Positions 8,316 to 17,153 of a stretch of 64,000 bases of DNA are shown here, one piece after another. Every line of letters starts with the position of its first letter. Positions within the stretch are counted from its first letter, which is position 1. Below the pieces are notes generated by a model. The model saw nothing but the letters and a program-made list of their open reading frames with translations. It had not been told where the DNA came from and ran no database searches. Both the position numbers and the translations under genes were made by a program. This DNA comes from Methylobacterium sp. B4 (lineage in GTDB: Bacteria > Pseudomonadota > Alphaproteobacteria > Rhizobiales > Beijerinckiaceae), in assembly GCF_003201865.1 (NCBI RefSeq), contig NZ_QJJJ01000004.1, positions 248,001-312,000 on the forward strand, written 5' to 3'.

Positions 8316-8345
8316 GATCACATCGACGCCGATGCATGTGAGATC
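8316..8345. promoter_or_regulatory. Inverted repeat upstream of the Crp/Fnr-type regulator
   Basis: TCACAT (8318-8323) and ATGTGA (8336-8341) form a perfect inverted repeat. CATCG/CGATG lies inside it, and GATC extends both ends. It lies 38-67 bases upstream of the regulator start and could be an operator for autoregulation or a leader hairpin. The half-sites are in the opposite order to a classical TGTGA-N6-TCACA Crp site. Confidence 0.3.
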
Positions 8346-8412
8346 AGGTCGCGACGCCTTGCGCTAGACTGAAACACGCCGCCTGCGCATCGTAACCGGT
8401 TGCCAGGGTCCC

Positions 8413-8600
8413 TTGCCCCCGTTCTATTTCCACCGGCGCACGCCGGCATGGTCTCGATCTCGACCATTACGGGCTCGTGCTGGCGGATTTCGCACGCGCG
8501 GGTATGAGCCCGATCCTCTCCACCTTCGTCCTTGCAGACGCCCTCGGCGAGATGCTGATCGAGGTGCCTTTCTCCGGGCGTCTGTACGATCCGGAGCGGG
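8413..8600 (+). pseudogene. Remnant of a small DUF6894-like gene
   Basis: A frame starting near 8413 gives PPFYFH, the N-terminal signature of short Methylobacterium DUF6894-type proteins (PRFYFD or similar). About 40 bases later the matching continuation is in another frame: GLVLADFARAGM, then FVLADALGEMLIEVPFSG, resembling the family end (F-x-IADE-x-G-x-L-x-x-VPF). The two halves are out of frame and no stop follows where the family ends. I read this as a decayed copy. The family assignment is from memory and by eye. Confidence 0.35.
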
Positions 8601-8866
8601 CGCTTCGGCGCGACCAAACCACCCGCGCCCGCAACGCGTCGCGGGAGCCGGATTACCGCCGGGCCCCCGAGTCGCTTCAGGAACAGGGAAGGCCCTTTTT
8701 TGCCGAAACGGGCCACGTCGACATGGTGCGCGCCGATGCCGGCCTTGCGCCTCAGCGATCGGCGCCCGACCCCTCGCGCGCACGACCCGGTCCGGAGGAT
8801 CTTCAAAGGGTGCCGGTCGGCGGCCATGACGTCGAAGCGCCGGATCGCCCCGCCCGAGGCCGACGC

Positions 8867-9208
8867 TTACGGCTCGGGCGGCGCGCCCGGGTTCTTCTCG
8901 GTGCGGTCGCGGTGGGCGGCGGCGCGGGCCAGCAGCAGCATCGTGACCGGCGTGGTCACGCTGATGAACACGCCGATCAGCGCATCGCGCAGGACGAACC
9001 GGCCCTCGATCAGCGAGAGCAGCAGCATCGACCCGGCCAGGATCAGGGCCGTGCCGAGGGTCGCGCCGAGCGTCGGGGCGTGGACGCGCTCGTAGAAGGT
9101 CTTGAGGCGGATGAGGCCGAGCGCGCCCGTGAGCGAGAAGCCGGCGCCGGCCACGGCGAGCGCCACCACGATCCAGGCGGCCCAGGCGGGCAGGTTCTCG
9201 CCGGTCAC
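8867..9208 (-). CDS. mrpG: Mrp antiporter subunit G
   Basis: A 113-residue membrane protein with three hydrophobic segments (about 9-32, 43-65 and 73-95), the size and layout of MrpG/PhaG. The conserved stretch GLIRLKTFYERVHAPTLG after the first segment is the family hallmark. It is the last subunit of a multi-subunit cation/proton antiporter in the inner membrane, which exports Na+ or K+ in exchange for protons. It starts at GTG 9208, overlapping the mrpF stop by four bases (GTGA), so translation is probably coupled. The C-terminal tail is hydrophilic and Pro-rich. Confidence 0.92.
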   Translation of the reverse strand: MTGENLPAWAAWIVVALAVAGAGFSLTGALGLIRLKTFYERVHAPTLGATLGTALILAGSMLLLSLIEGRFVLRDALIGVFISVTTPVTMLLLARAAAHRDRTEKNPGAPPEP

Positions 9209-9495
9209 TGCACCACCTCGCCCTGCATCAGGAACTTGGCGAGCGCCACGGTCGCGGTGAAGCCGATCATGCCGAGGATCAGGGCGGCCTCGAAATAGAG
9301 CCCGCTGCCGGTGCGCATGCCGTGGACGACGATCGCCAGCATGCCGTTGAGGTAGAGCGTGTCGAGGCCGAGGATACGGTCCTGGGCGCGGGGGCCGCGC
9401 AGCATCCGCCACGTGGCGAGCGCCATCGCCAGCACCAGCATCCCCTGGGCGAGGCCGAGGCCCCAATCGAGGACGGAGACGGTCACGGCGCTCAC
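9205..9495 (-). CDS. mrpF: Mrp antiporter subunit F
   Basis: A 96-residue protein with three membrane segments and the conserved RGPRAQDRILGLDTLYLN loop, in which Pro and Asp residues are characteristic of MrpF. It is part of the hetero-oligomeric Mrp antiporter. It starts at GTG 9495 overlapping the mrpE stop (GTGA) and its own stop overlaps mrpG, placing it firmly inside the operon. Homologues in other species are annotated MnhF or PhaF. There is no sign of truncation. Confidence 0.93.
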   Translation of the reverse strand: MSAVTVSVLDWGLGLAQGMLVLAMALATWRMLRGPRAQDRILGLDTLYLNGMLAIVVHGMRTGSGLYFEAALILGMIGFTATVALAKFLMQGEVVQ

Positions 9496-9992
9496 GAGAA
9501 GATCTCCATCAGGGGGCGCTCGTAGCGGTCCTTCACCCGGCGGACCCAGTCGTCGCCCTCGCTATGGTCGAGGATGTGCATCAGCAGGCGCCCGGTATGG
9601 GAATCGTACTGAACCCAGAGCGTGCCGGGCGTGCCCGTGAGGATGATCGACAGCACGGACAGCCCGATCGGCTCGCGCAGGTCGAGGGGGACCGAGACGA
9701 AGCCGGTGCGCCGCTCGCCGCGGCGCAGGCCGAGGATGATCTTCGCCACGTCGATGTTGGAGCGCAGCATGTCGTAGAGGACGAGGGCGAGGAGCCGCAG
9801 GATCGTGCCGGGACGGCGCACCCGCACGCCCTTCGGCCGCAGGGCCCGCATCACGCCGGGCACCAGCAGGCCGAGTGCGAGGGCCATGAGCGCGCTGCCC
9901 GGGGTCAGCGGCGCGTTCAGGAGCAGCCACATCAGCGTGAGGCCGGCCGAGAGGCGCGGATACGGCACGAGGCGGGAAAGGGCTCGGCTCAT
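9492..9992 (-). CDS. mrpE: Mrp antiporter subunit E
   Basis: A 166-residue MrpE-family protein. Its N-terminal third is hydrophobic, with two membrane segments near 14-50. The conserved central part runs RLLALVLYDMLRSNIDVAK, followed by a cytoplasmic domain containing TGTPGTLWVQYD. MrpE is a small accessory subunit needed for normal activity or assembly of the antiporter. The ATG at 9992 overlaps the mrpD stop by four bases (ATGA). Confidence 0.93.
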   Translation of the reverse strand: MSRALSRLVPYPRLSAGLTLMWLLLNAPLTPGSALMALALGLLVPGVMRALRPKGVRVRRPGTILRLLALVLYDMLRSNIDVAKIILGLRRGERRTGFVSVPLDLREPIGLSVLSIILTGTPGTLWVQYDSHTGRLLMHILDHSEGDDWVRRVKDRYERPLMEIFS

Positions 9993-11590
9993 GATCCCGC
10001 TCCCGTGGCCCCGTCGAGCACGGCGCGGATGTAGTCCTGCGGCTGCGCGAGCCAGCGCACGGTCTCCTCGGCGTAGGCCAGCGCGGGCCCGCCCCACAGA
10101 ACGAGCGCCACGCAGGCCGCGAGAAGGCCGGCGAGCGCCGCAAATTCGGGCGAGCGCAGCCTCGGCGGCGGGTCGTCGTGGGGCACCCACAGGCTGAAGA
10201 TGCCGAGCCGGACCAGGGGAACCAGTGTCCCGAGGCTGGACAGCGTCAGGGCGGCGATCAGCCCCCAGGACGCGGCCGTCATCGTCCCGCTCGCGAGCCC
10301 GGAGAACATCGCCAGCTTGCCGACGAAGCCCGCGAGCGGCGGGATGCCCGCGAGCATCAGCGTGCAGAGCAGGAAGCCGCCGCTGACGATCGCCACCGCG
10401 GCGGGCATCGCCCGGCCGATCTCGGTCGCGCCCGCATCGTCGAACGGGTCGCGGTACTCGTCGGCGAAGACGGGCTGGGCGGCGTCGGCCGGGTCGCGCC
10501 CGCGCTGGAGGATCTCGGCCAGCAGGAACAGCGCGCCGGCGGCGAAGGTCGAGCCCACGAGGTAGTAGAGCGCCCCCGACAGCGTGCCCTCGCGGCCGGT
10601 GCCGAGCGCCGCGAGCACGGTGCCCGACGAGATCATCACGGCATAGCCCGCCGCCCGGGTCAGTTCGCGGGCGGCCATGATGCCGACCGTGCCGTAGGCG
10701 ATCGTGGCCAGCCCCGCGGCGAGGATCCAGGTCTGCCCGAAGCCTTCCGAACTGCCCGCGCCGAACAGGAGCAGGCTGAGGCGGACCACGACGTAGACGC
10801 CGACCTTGCTGAGGATGGCGAGGATCGCCGCCGCCGGGGCGGTGGCGGCGGCATAGGTCGTCGGCAGCCAGAAGCCGAGCGGCCAGGCGCTGCACTTGAT
10901 GAGGAAGGCGATGCCGAGGACGGCGCAGCCGATCTCGAACAGGGTCGTCTCCGCCGAGGGCGCCGCGAGGCGCCGGGCGAGGTCGGCCATGTTGAGGGTG
11001 CCCATGGTGCCGTAGATCAGGCTGACGCCCACGAGGAAGAAAAGCGAGGCGACGAGGTTGACGGCGATGTAGCCGAGCCCCGTGCGGATGCGCGTCTCGC
11101 CCGAGCCGTGCAGCACGAGCCCGTAGGAGGCCGCCAGCATCACCTCGAAGAAGACGAACAGGTTGAACAGGTCGCCGGTGAGGAAGGCGCCGTTCACGCC
11201 CATCAGCAGCAGCAGGAACAGGCCGTGGAAGCGCGGCCCCGCGCGGCTCCAGCGGGCGAAGGAGAAGACGAGGGCGGCCAGGCCCAAGAGGCTCGCGAGC
11301 ACGAGCATCATGGCCGAGAGCCGGTCGGCCACCAGCACGATGCCGTAGGGTGCGGCCCAGTTGCCGAGGCGGTAGACCTCCGCGGCGGTGCCGACCCGCA
11401 CGAACAGGGCGATCGCGGTCGCGAGCTGCACCAGCACCGTGGCGGTGGCAAGCCCCTCCTTCAGGCGGCGGCGGCGCTCGTCGAGCAGGAACATCACGCC
11501 GGCCACCGCGATGGGCAGCACGATCGGCAGGATGACGAGGTGGTCGGCCCAGGTGCCGAGGGTTTCGTTGTTCAAGGATCCTGCGGTCAT
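9989..11590 (-). CDS. mrpD: Mrp antiporter subunit D (ion-translocating)
   Basis: A 533-residue, very hydrophobic protein of the proton-conducting transporter family shared with NuoL/M/N. The key membrane glutamate is E149 in LFVFFEVMLAASYG, and a membrane lysine follows in LIKCSAWPLGFWLP. These residues carry protons in MrpD and complex I homologues. About 14 membrane segments can be counted roughly. With MrpA it forms the core of the Mrp Na+(K+)/H+ antiporter, used for pH and salt homeostasis. It overlaps both neighbours by four bases. Confidence 0.95.
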   Translation of the reverse strand: MTAGSLNNETLGTWADHLVILPIVLPIAVAGVMFLLDERRRRLKEGLATATVLVQLATAIALFVRVGTAAEVYRLGNWAAPYGIVLVADRLSAMMLVLASLLGLAALVFSFARWSRAGPRFHGLFLLLLMGVNGAFLTGDLFNLFVFFEVMLAASYGLVLHGSGETRIRTGLGYIAVNLVASLFFLVGVSLIYGTMGTLNMADLARRLAAPSAETTLFEIGCAVLGIAFLIKCSAWPLGFWLPTTYAAATAPAAAILAILSKVGVYVVVRLSLLLFGAGSSEGFGQTWILAAGLATIAYGTVGIMAARELTRAAGYAVMISSGTVLAALGTGREGTLSGALYYLVGSTFAAGALFLLAEILQRGRDPADAAQPVFADEYRDPFDDAGATEIGRAMPAAVAIVSGGFLLCTLMLAGIPPLAGFVGKLAMFSGLASGTMTAASWGLIAALTLSSLGTLVPLVRLGIFSLWVPHDDPPPRLRSPEFAALAGLLAACVALVLWGGPALAYAEETVRWLAQPQDYIRAVLDGATGAGS

Positions 11591-11955
11591 GGATGCGGAT
11601 TCCCCGGATGGGGCTCGGCCTCGTGCGGCTCGCGGCCGTCGACATGGTCGTTGCCGGTGACGCCGCGGGCGGCCAGCAGCACGACGAGGAACAGGGCGGT
11701 GAGCGCGAAGCTGATCACCAGGGCGGTCAGCACCAGGGCCTGGGGCACCGGATCGTCGACCGAGACCACCTCGGCGCCCTTGCCCAGCACCGGCGGCGCG
11801 CCGACCGTCAGCCGGCCCATGGCGAAGATGAACAGGTTGACCGAGTAGCTCAGGAGCGACAGCCCGAGCGCGACCTGGAAGGTGCGCGGGCGCAGCATCA
11901 GCCAGACGCCCGAGGCGGCGAACAGGCCGATGCCGATCGAGAGGACGATCTCCAT
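11587..11955 (-). CDS. mrpC: Mrp antiporter subunit C
   Basis: A 122-residue NuoK-like membrane protein with three membrane segments (about 3-22, 27-47 and 74-97). GLSLLSYSVNLFIFAMG in the second and DPVPQALVLTALVISFA leading into the third are typical of MrpC/PhaC. The C-terminal tail is His- and Pro-rich. The start at 11955 shares one base with the stop of mrpA (TGATG). It belongs to the antiporter's membrane core. Confidence 0.95.
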   Translation of the reverse strand: MEIVLSIGIGLFAASGVWLMLRPRTFQVALGLSLLSYSVNLFIFAMGRLTVGAPPVLGKGAEVVSVDDPVPQALVLTALVISFALTALFLVVLLAARGVTGNDHVDGREPHEAEPHPGNPHP

Positions 11956-14885
11956 CAGGCGGTCTCCCTCTCTTCGATCCGCTCCGCCTCGGCCTCCGCG
12001 CTGCGGGTGCGGCGCAGGGACTGGTGCGCCAGCGCGACCAGCATCAGCGCGCTCGCGCCCACCACGAGCACCATGATCCCGAGATCGAACAGCAGGGCGC
12101 TCGCGGCCGGAATCTTCCCGACCAAGGGCAGCTCCCAATAGGCGAAGTAGGTGGTGAGGAACGGCCGCCCGAACAGCCAGGAGGCGGCGCCGGTCAGGAC
12201 CGAGATCAGCAGGCCGAGGCCGATCCACGAGATCGGCTGGATGCGCAGGCGCTCCTCCACCCACTGCGCCCCGTGGGCCATGTATTGCAGGGTGAAGCCG
12301 ATGGTGAGCGCGATGCCCGCCGCGAAGCCGCCGCCCGGCAGGTCGTGCCCGCGCAGGAACAGGTGCAGGCACAGCAGCACGATGAAGGGGAACAGCCACG
12401 TCATCACCACCTGCGGCACCAGCATGGCGTCGGCGGTTGTGTCGCCGGGCTTCCGGCCCTCGCGGGCGCGGTCGTAGGCGTCGTGGTGGTGCTGCTGCTT
12501 GGGCCGCTCCAGGCTGTCGGGCGCCGGGCGGAACCGGCGCAGCAGCGCGAACACCGTGAGCCCGACCACGCCGAGCACCGAGATCTCGCCGAGCGTGTCG
12601 AAGGCGCGGAAATCGACGAGGAGCACGTTGACGACGTTGCGCCCGCCCGCCTTCGGATAGGCCTCCTCCACGAACCAGCGGGCGATGCCGTCGCCGGCCG
12701 GGCGGGTCATCACCGCGTAGGCCAGCCCCGCCATGCCGAGGCCGACCGCGGCGGCGATGCCGAGATCCATCAGCCGGCGGCGGCGCGCCCGCGCCCGCTC
12801 CGAGGCGGGCGCGGGGATGTCCGCGTCGCGCTTGGGCAGCCAGCGCAGGCCGAGCAGCAGGAGCACGGTGGTGACGATCTCGACCAGGATCTGCGTCACC
12901 GCGAGGTCGGGGGCCGAGAGCCAGAGGAAGGTCAGGCTGCTGACGAGGCCGGCGCCGCCGACGAAGATCGTCGCCGTCAGGCGGTGATACTTCGCCCGCT
13001 CCGCCGCGCCGACGGCGCAGGCGGCGCCGACGATCCACATCAGCGCGAAGGCCGGATCGAAGCCCGTCTGGTGAACGGCGACCGGCAGGGCGAAGCCGCG
13101 GATCACTCCCACGCCCAGCGACGCCACGAGGGCCGTGAGAAACAGGATGCGCAGCTGCGCCTGCAGGCGCTCGGCCCCCGCGACCCGCTCCAGCCAACGG
13201 GCTCCGACGGTGAGGCCGGTCATCGTCCGCTCGAACAGCCAGCCGCCGTCGAGCCGGTCCATCAGCCAGGGGCCGCCGCGGGGGTTGGTGTTGATGCGCC
13301 GCCCGAACAGGAAGTAGAGCGCCACGCCGCCGAACAGCGCGATCATGCTGAGCGCCAGCGGCGCGTTGAAGCCGTGCCAGATCGCGAGGCTGTAGGAGGG
13401 CGAGGCCGCCCCGAACACCGCCTGCACCGCCCGCTCCAGGGCCGGCCCGATGGTCAGGTTCGGCACGAGGCCGATGGCGATGCAGGCCAGCACCAGCATC
13501 TCGATCGGGATGCGCATCCAGCGCACCGGCTCGTGCGGGGTGTGCGGCAGGTCGTGGGGCGGGCGTCCGAAGAAGGTCTGGCGGATGAAGCGCAGCGAGT
13601 AGAGCATCGTGAAGGCGCTGGCCAAGGTCGCCAGCACCGGCAGGGCGTAGTGGAGCGGGTGGTCGTCGATGTTGTCGACGGCCTCCGACAGGAACATCTC
13701 CTTCGACAGGAAGCCGTTCAGCAGCGGAACGCCGGCCATCGCGGCCGCCGCGACCATCGCCAGCGTGCCCGTATAGGGCATGGCCCGCCACAACCCGGAG
13801 AGGCGGCGCATGTCCCGCGTCCCGGTCTCGTGGTCGATGATGCCGACCGCCATGAACAGCGAGGCCTTGAAGGTCGCGTGGTTCACCGTGTGGAAGATCG
13901 CCGCGACCACGGCCAGCGGCGAGTCGAGCCCGAGCAGCAGGGTGATCAGCCCGAGATGGCTGATGGTGGAGTAGGCGAGCAGGCCCTTCAGGTCGTGCTG
14001 GAAGATCGCGCTCCACGAGCCGATCAGCAGCGTCGCCATGCCGAGCCCGCCGACGATCCAGTACCAGCTCTCCGTGCCCGACAGCACCGGCCAGAGCCGG
14101 ATCATCAGGAAGATGCCGGCCTTCACCATCGTGGCCGAGTGCAGGTAGGCGCTGATCGGCGTCGGCGCGGCCATCGCCCGCGGCAGCCAGATGTGGAACG
14201 GGAACTGCGCCGACTTGGTGAGCGCGCCCGCGAGCACCAGCACCAGGGTCGGCAGGTAGAGCGGGCTGTTGCGGATGGTGTCGCCCGAGGCCAGCACGGT
14301 GTCGAGGTCGTAGCTGCCGACGATGCGCCCGATCAGGATGGTGCCGACCAGGAGGCAGAGGCCGCCGGCCGCCGTGATCGTGAGCGACATGCGCGCGCCG
14401 TCACGGGCTGCGGCGTTGTCGTACCAGTAGCCGATGAGCAGGAACGAGACGATGCTCGTCAGTTCCCAGAACAGGACGAGCTGGATCAGGTTGCCGGCCA
14501 GAACGATGCCGAGCATCGCGCCCACGAAGGCCAGAAAGTAGGAGAACAGCCGCGGCACGGGATCGGCGGCGGCCATGTAGTAGCGCGCGTAGAGCACCAC
14601 CAGCGTGCCGATGGCGAGCACCAGGACCGCGAAGAGCCAGGCGAGCCCGTCGAGACGCAGGACGAGATTGACGCCGAGACTCGGCAGCCACTCGACGGTG
14701 TGGACGACCCGGCCGCCCGCGGAGAGCTGCGAGGTCAGCGCCAGGATGCAGCCGAGGCAGATCAGCGTGACGAGCCCGGTGAGGGCGGCGGCGGCGTTGC
14801 GCGCCCGGCTCGGCAAGGCACCCACGAGCACGGCCCCGGCGAAGGGCAGGACGGAGGCCGTGGCGAGAAGAGCGTTGGACGACAT
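11955..14885 (-). CDS. mrpA: Mrp antiporter subunit A fused to subunit B
   Basis: A 976-residue protein. The N-terminal 500 or so residues are NuoL-like, with E141 in LFWELTSI and K224, H231, H249 and K255 in the following conserved stretch, all functional positions in the family. The C-terminal third contains the separate MrpB sequence (for example HDLPGGGFAAGIALTIGF), so A and B are one polypeptide as in group 2 operons such as rhizobial pha. The ATG at 14885 follows AGGG and gives the expected hydrophobic N-terminus; the open frame further upstream looks non-coding. It is the first gene of the six-gene operon. Confidence 0.95.
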   Translation of the reverse strand: MSSNALLATASVLPFAGAVLVGALPSRARNAAAALTGLVTLICLGCILALTSQLSAGGRVVHTVEWLPSLGVNLVLRLDGLAWLFAVLVLAIGTLVVLYARYYMAAADPVPRLFSYFLAFVGAMLGIVLAGNLIQLVLFWELTSIVSFLLIGYWYDNAAARDGARMSLTITAAGGLCLLVGTILIGRIVGSYDLDTVLASGDTIRNSPLYLPTLVLVLAGALTKSAQFPFHIWLPRAMAAPTPISAYLHSATMVKAGIFLMIRLWPVLSGTESWYWIVGGLGMATLLIGSWSAIFQHDLKGLLAYSTISHLGLITLLLGLDSPLAVVAAIFHTVNHATFKASLFMAVGIIDHETGTRDMRRLSGLWRAMPYTGTLAMVAAAAMAGVPLLNGFLSKEMFLSEAVDNIDDHPLHYALPVLATLASAFTMLYSLRFIRQTFFGRPPHDLPHTPHEPVRWMRIPIEMLVLACIAIGLVPNLTIGPALERAVQAVFGAASPSYSLAIWHGFNAPLALSMIALFGGVALYFLFGRRINTNPRGGPWLMDRLDGGWLFERTMTGLTVGARWLERVAGAERLQAQLRILFLTALVASLGVGVIRGFALPVAVHQTGFDPAFALMWIVGAACAVGAAERAKYHRLTATIFVGGAGLVSSLTFLWLSAPDLAVTQILVEIVTTVLLLLGLRWLPKRDADIPAPASERARARRRRLMDLGIAAAVGLGMAGLAYAVMTRPAGDGIARWFVEEAYPKAGGRNVVNVLLVDFRAFDTLGEISVLGVVGLTVFALLRRFRPAPDSLERPKQQHHHDAYDRAREGRKPGDTTADAMLVPQVVMTWLFPFIVLLCLHLFLRGHDLPGGGFAAGIALTIGFTLQYMAHGAQWVEERLRIQPISWIGLGLLISVLTGAASWLFGRPFLTTYFAYWELPLVGKIPAASALLFDLGIMVLVVGASALMLVALAHQSLRRTRSAEAEAERIEERETA

Positions 14886-15204
14886 CAACCCTGGCGAGAT
14901 GGAGGCTCGGGACCGGCCCGACGGGGAGGTTGGCTCGGATCGGCATGCCGGGACGACCCGCCCGACGGGCGGGACGGCACGCAAATGGCACGCGAGTGTG
15001 ATCAGGGCATACCCGGTCGGGGGGGCGGACACGAAAGCGGAATCGATACCCGTGATTGCGTCGCGTGAGAAACCGCACATGACGCGGCGGTCTCTCGGGT
15101 TTCGCGCAGGGGTCCCGCCATGGCCACGCCGCCACCGCTGCGCCACAGGAACGGTCCGCAATCACGGCGGACTTTTCGCAAGCGCCGCCGCGGGCGGGGG
15201 AAAC
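14886..15204. promoter_or_regulatory. Leader region of the mrp operon with two palindromes
   Basis: 319 bases without a gene. CGGCATGCCG (14941-14950) is a perfect palindrome. CCCGCCC-GAC-GGGCGGG (14957-14973) forms a tight hairpin starting 72 bases upstream of the mrpA ATG. Either could act as an operator, as a leader structure, or as a weak terminator for the small gene upstream (15205-15426). No clear -35/-10 pair stands out. Confidence 0.3.
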
Positions 15205-15426
15205 TCAAAGGGGGAAGGCTGTCAGTGCCCGTTCGAGCGCCTGCCGCGCCATCTGCCGCGCGGCGCTCTCGTTCTGCGCCTCCGAGGCGATGTCGGGCAC
15301 GCGGACGGTGGCAGCCACTTCGACGAAGCCGCGATCGGCATCGGTCGGGTCGAACAGCACCCGCACCACGACCTGACGCTGTCCTTCGTTCACCGCCTGC
15401 CTCTCCTGGGTCATCCGAACCGGCAT
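15205..15426 (-). CDS. Small orphan protein, 73 residues
   Basis: A short protein with an apparent beta-hairpin core (RQVVVRVLFDPTD, GFVEVAATVRVP) followed by an Ala-rich helix. It has no signal peptide or membrane segment. No family was recognised. Several ATGs are possible (15435, 15432, 15426, 15414). A GAGAGG site lies immediately upstream of 15435, and the ATG at 15426 has the best spacing of nine bases. It is divergent from the polysaccharide genes and upstream of the mrp operon on the same strand, separated by 319 bases. Confidence 0.5.
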   Translation of the reverse strand: MPVRMTQERQAVNEGQRQVVVRVLFDPTDADRGFVEVAATVRVPDIASEAQNESAARQMARQALERALTAFPL

Positions 15427-15815
15427 CCGCATCATCCTCTCTCGAGCCGTCCGCGCGGTCGCGCTTCCGGCGTTGCCGCAGTCAAACGGAAAGACCTGCC
15501 AAGTGTTGCCTGCGCGAGCCGGGGCCGGAGCCGAGGCGATCGGCCGCGTGGATGAAAATTCAGATCGGCCCTGAACGATGTTTGCCGAATTCGGAACGGA
15601 ATTGACGGGCAAGTCCCGAAATCTCCAGGCTTGCCGCCGCAATTGTCCGGCAGTGGGCCAGAAATCCCGTTCTGGAACGTGTTTTGGCGGGCACGGGCCT
15701 TGCTGAACGGGGCGGGAGATCAATCGCGAGGGACCGTGCCGAAGGGCCGGTCGCCGCATCCCGGCCTTCGATCGAACACGCTCGTTCGCAGGCCCACCGA
15801 GTACGGGGCCCAGCC
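15427..15815. promoter_or_regulatory. Divergent intergenic region before the polysaccharide genes
   Basis: 389 bases without a convincing gene, presumably carrying promoters in both directions. An inverted repeat CCAGAA-N6-TTCTGG sits at 15658-15675, about 140 bases upstream of the first polysaccharide gene, and could be an operator. TTGACG at 15603-15608 resembles a -35 box but lacks a good -10 partner. Confidence 0.3.
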
Positions 15816-17153
15816 ATGGAAGCGAGAAAAGCGCCCACCGTCGTCGTCATCGGCCTGGGCTATGTCGGCCTGACCCTGTCGGTCGCGCTCGCCCGCCGGG
15901 GCGTCCAGGTCTACGGCGTCGAGAAGCGGGCCGAGGTCGTCGAGAAGACCAATGCCGGGGTGCCGCACTTCGCCGAGGTCGGCCTCCAATCCGCGCTCGC
16001 CGACGTGGTGCGCAAGGGCCGCTTCGTCGCCAGCACGACGACGGCGGAGGTGCCGGGCGCGGAGTACTACATCATCACCGTCGGCACGCCGCTCCACCCG
16101 CAGTCCCACGAGCCCCGCCTCGACATGATCGAGGAGGCGACCCGCGAGGTGGCCGAGCACTTCTCGGAGGGCGCGACGGTGATCCTGCGCTCGACCGTCC
16201 GCATCGGCACGACCACCGGCGTGGTGAAGCCGATCCTCGAGCGCACCGGCAAGTCCTACCACCTCGCCATGTGCCCGGAGCGGACGCTCGAGGGCGACGC
16301 CATGCGCGAACTCATCAACCTGCCGCAGATCGTCGGCGGCGAGACGCCCGAGGCGACCGACAACGCCGCCACCCTGTTCAGCCGCCTCACGCACACCATC
16401 GTCCGGGTCGCGAGCCCGGAGACGGCGGAGATGATCAAGCTCGTCGACAACACCTCGCGGGACGTCCGTTTCGCCTTCGCCAACGAGGTGGCGCGGGCCT
16501 GCGACGCGCTCGGCATCAACGCCAACGACGTGATCCGCTACGGCAAGCTCGGCTACACCCGCACCAACGTCGCCGCACCCGGCCTCGTCGGCGGGCCCTG
16601 CCTGGAGAAGGACCCGCACATCCTGCTCTCCTCGGTCGCCGGCCAGGGCATCAATCTCGAGATCACCGCCGCCTCCCGGCTGGTGAACGAGCGCCAGCCC
16701 TGCGAGACCGTGGGCAACATCCTGCAGCGGTTGAAGGCGCGCCGCGCCGGTCCCTACCGGGCGGTCGTGGCCGGCCTCGCCTTCAAGGGCCGGCCGGAGA
16801 CGGACGATCTGCGCGGGTCGATGTCGCTGCACGTCATCCGCGAGATGATGGCCAGCGAGCAGTTTTCCGAGATCCGGGTCTACGACAGCGTCGTGCCCAT
16901 GGAGAACATCCGGGCGATCTCGTCCGGAATTTCGCCTTACGAGGACCTGCATACGGCCTGCGAGGGCGCGGACGTGCTCGTCATCGCCAACAATCACCCG
17001 GAATATTCGAAGCTCGACCTCGAAACCATCATCGGCACCATGTCGGATGACGCCTTCGTTTACGATTACTGGAACAACCTCAGCGAGATGCCGGCGGAGG
17101 TTCTGGAGCATCGTTACGTCACCGTCGGCAACCTCGTAGGCAAGTTCCAATGA
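15816..17153 (+). CDS. Nucleotide-sugar 6-dehydrogenase (UDP-ManNAc/UDP-GlcNAc dehydrogenase type)
   Basis: A 445-residue UDP-sugar dehydrogenase, which oxidises the sugar C6 alcohol to a uronic acid with two NAD+. The N-terminal Rossmann motif is VVIGLGYVGLT (10-20). The catalytic Cys is C262 in GGPCLEKDP, preceded by K208 in EMIKLVDN. AMCPERTLEGDAMRELINLPQIVGG around 151-174 is the wording seen in WecC-like enzymes rather than UDP-glucose dehydrogenases, so an N-acetylated substrate is more likely. It heads a five-gene surface-polysaccharide cluster, and the next gene overlaps it by four bases. Confidence 0.85.
   Translation: MEARKAPTVVVIGLGYVGLTLSVALARRGVQVYGVEKRAEVVEKTNAGVPHFAEVGLQSALADVVRKGRFVASTTTAEVPGAEYYIITVGTPLHPQSHEPRLDMIEEATREVAEHFSEGATVILRSTVRIGTTTGVVKPILERTGKSYHLAMCPERTLEGDAMRELINLPQIVGGETPEATDNAATLFSRLTHTIVRVASPETAEMIKLVDNTSRDVRFAFANEVARACDALGINANDVIRYGKLGYTRTNVAAPGLVGGPCLEKDPHILLSSVAGQGINLEITAASRLVNERQPCETVGNILQRLKARRAGPYRAVVAGLAFKGRPETDDLRGSMSLHVIREMMASEQFSEIRVYDSVVPMENIRAISSGISPYEDLHTACEGADVLVIANNHPEYSKLDLETIIGTMSDDAFVYDYWNNLSEMPAEVLEHRYVTVGNLVGKFQ

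Larger units (their letters stand above)
8279..8866. other. 588-base region with an inverted repeat and a decayed gene
   Basis: This stretch between the Crp/Fnr-type regulator and mrpG has no intact gene. It holds the inverted repeat at 8316-8345 and a probable DUF6894-like remnant at 8413-8600. From 8600 to 8866 I see nothing convincing; reading frames there are open only because of high GC. Confidence 0.5.

Noticed and set aside
12024..15068. 1014-codon plus-strand open frame opposite mrpA and mrpC
   Set aside because: Antisense to well-recognised Mrp subunits; composition is low complexity with Arg, Gln, Asp and His runs and no domain.
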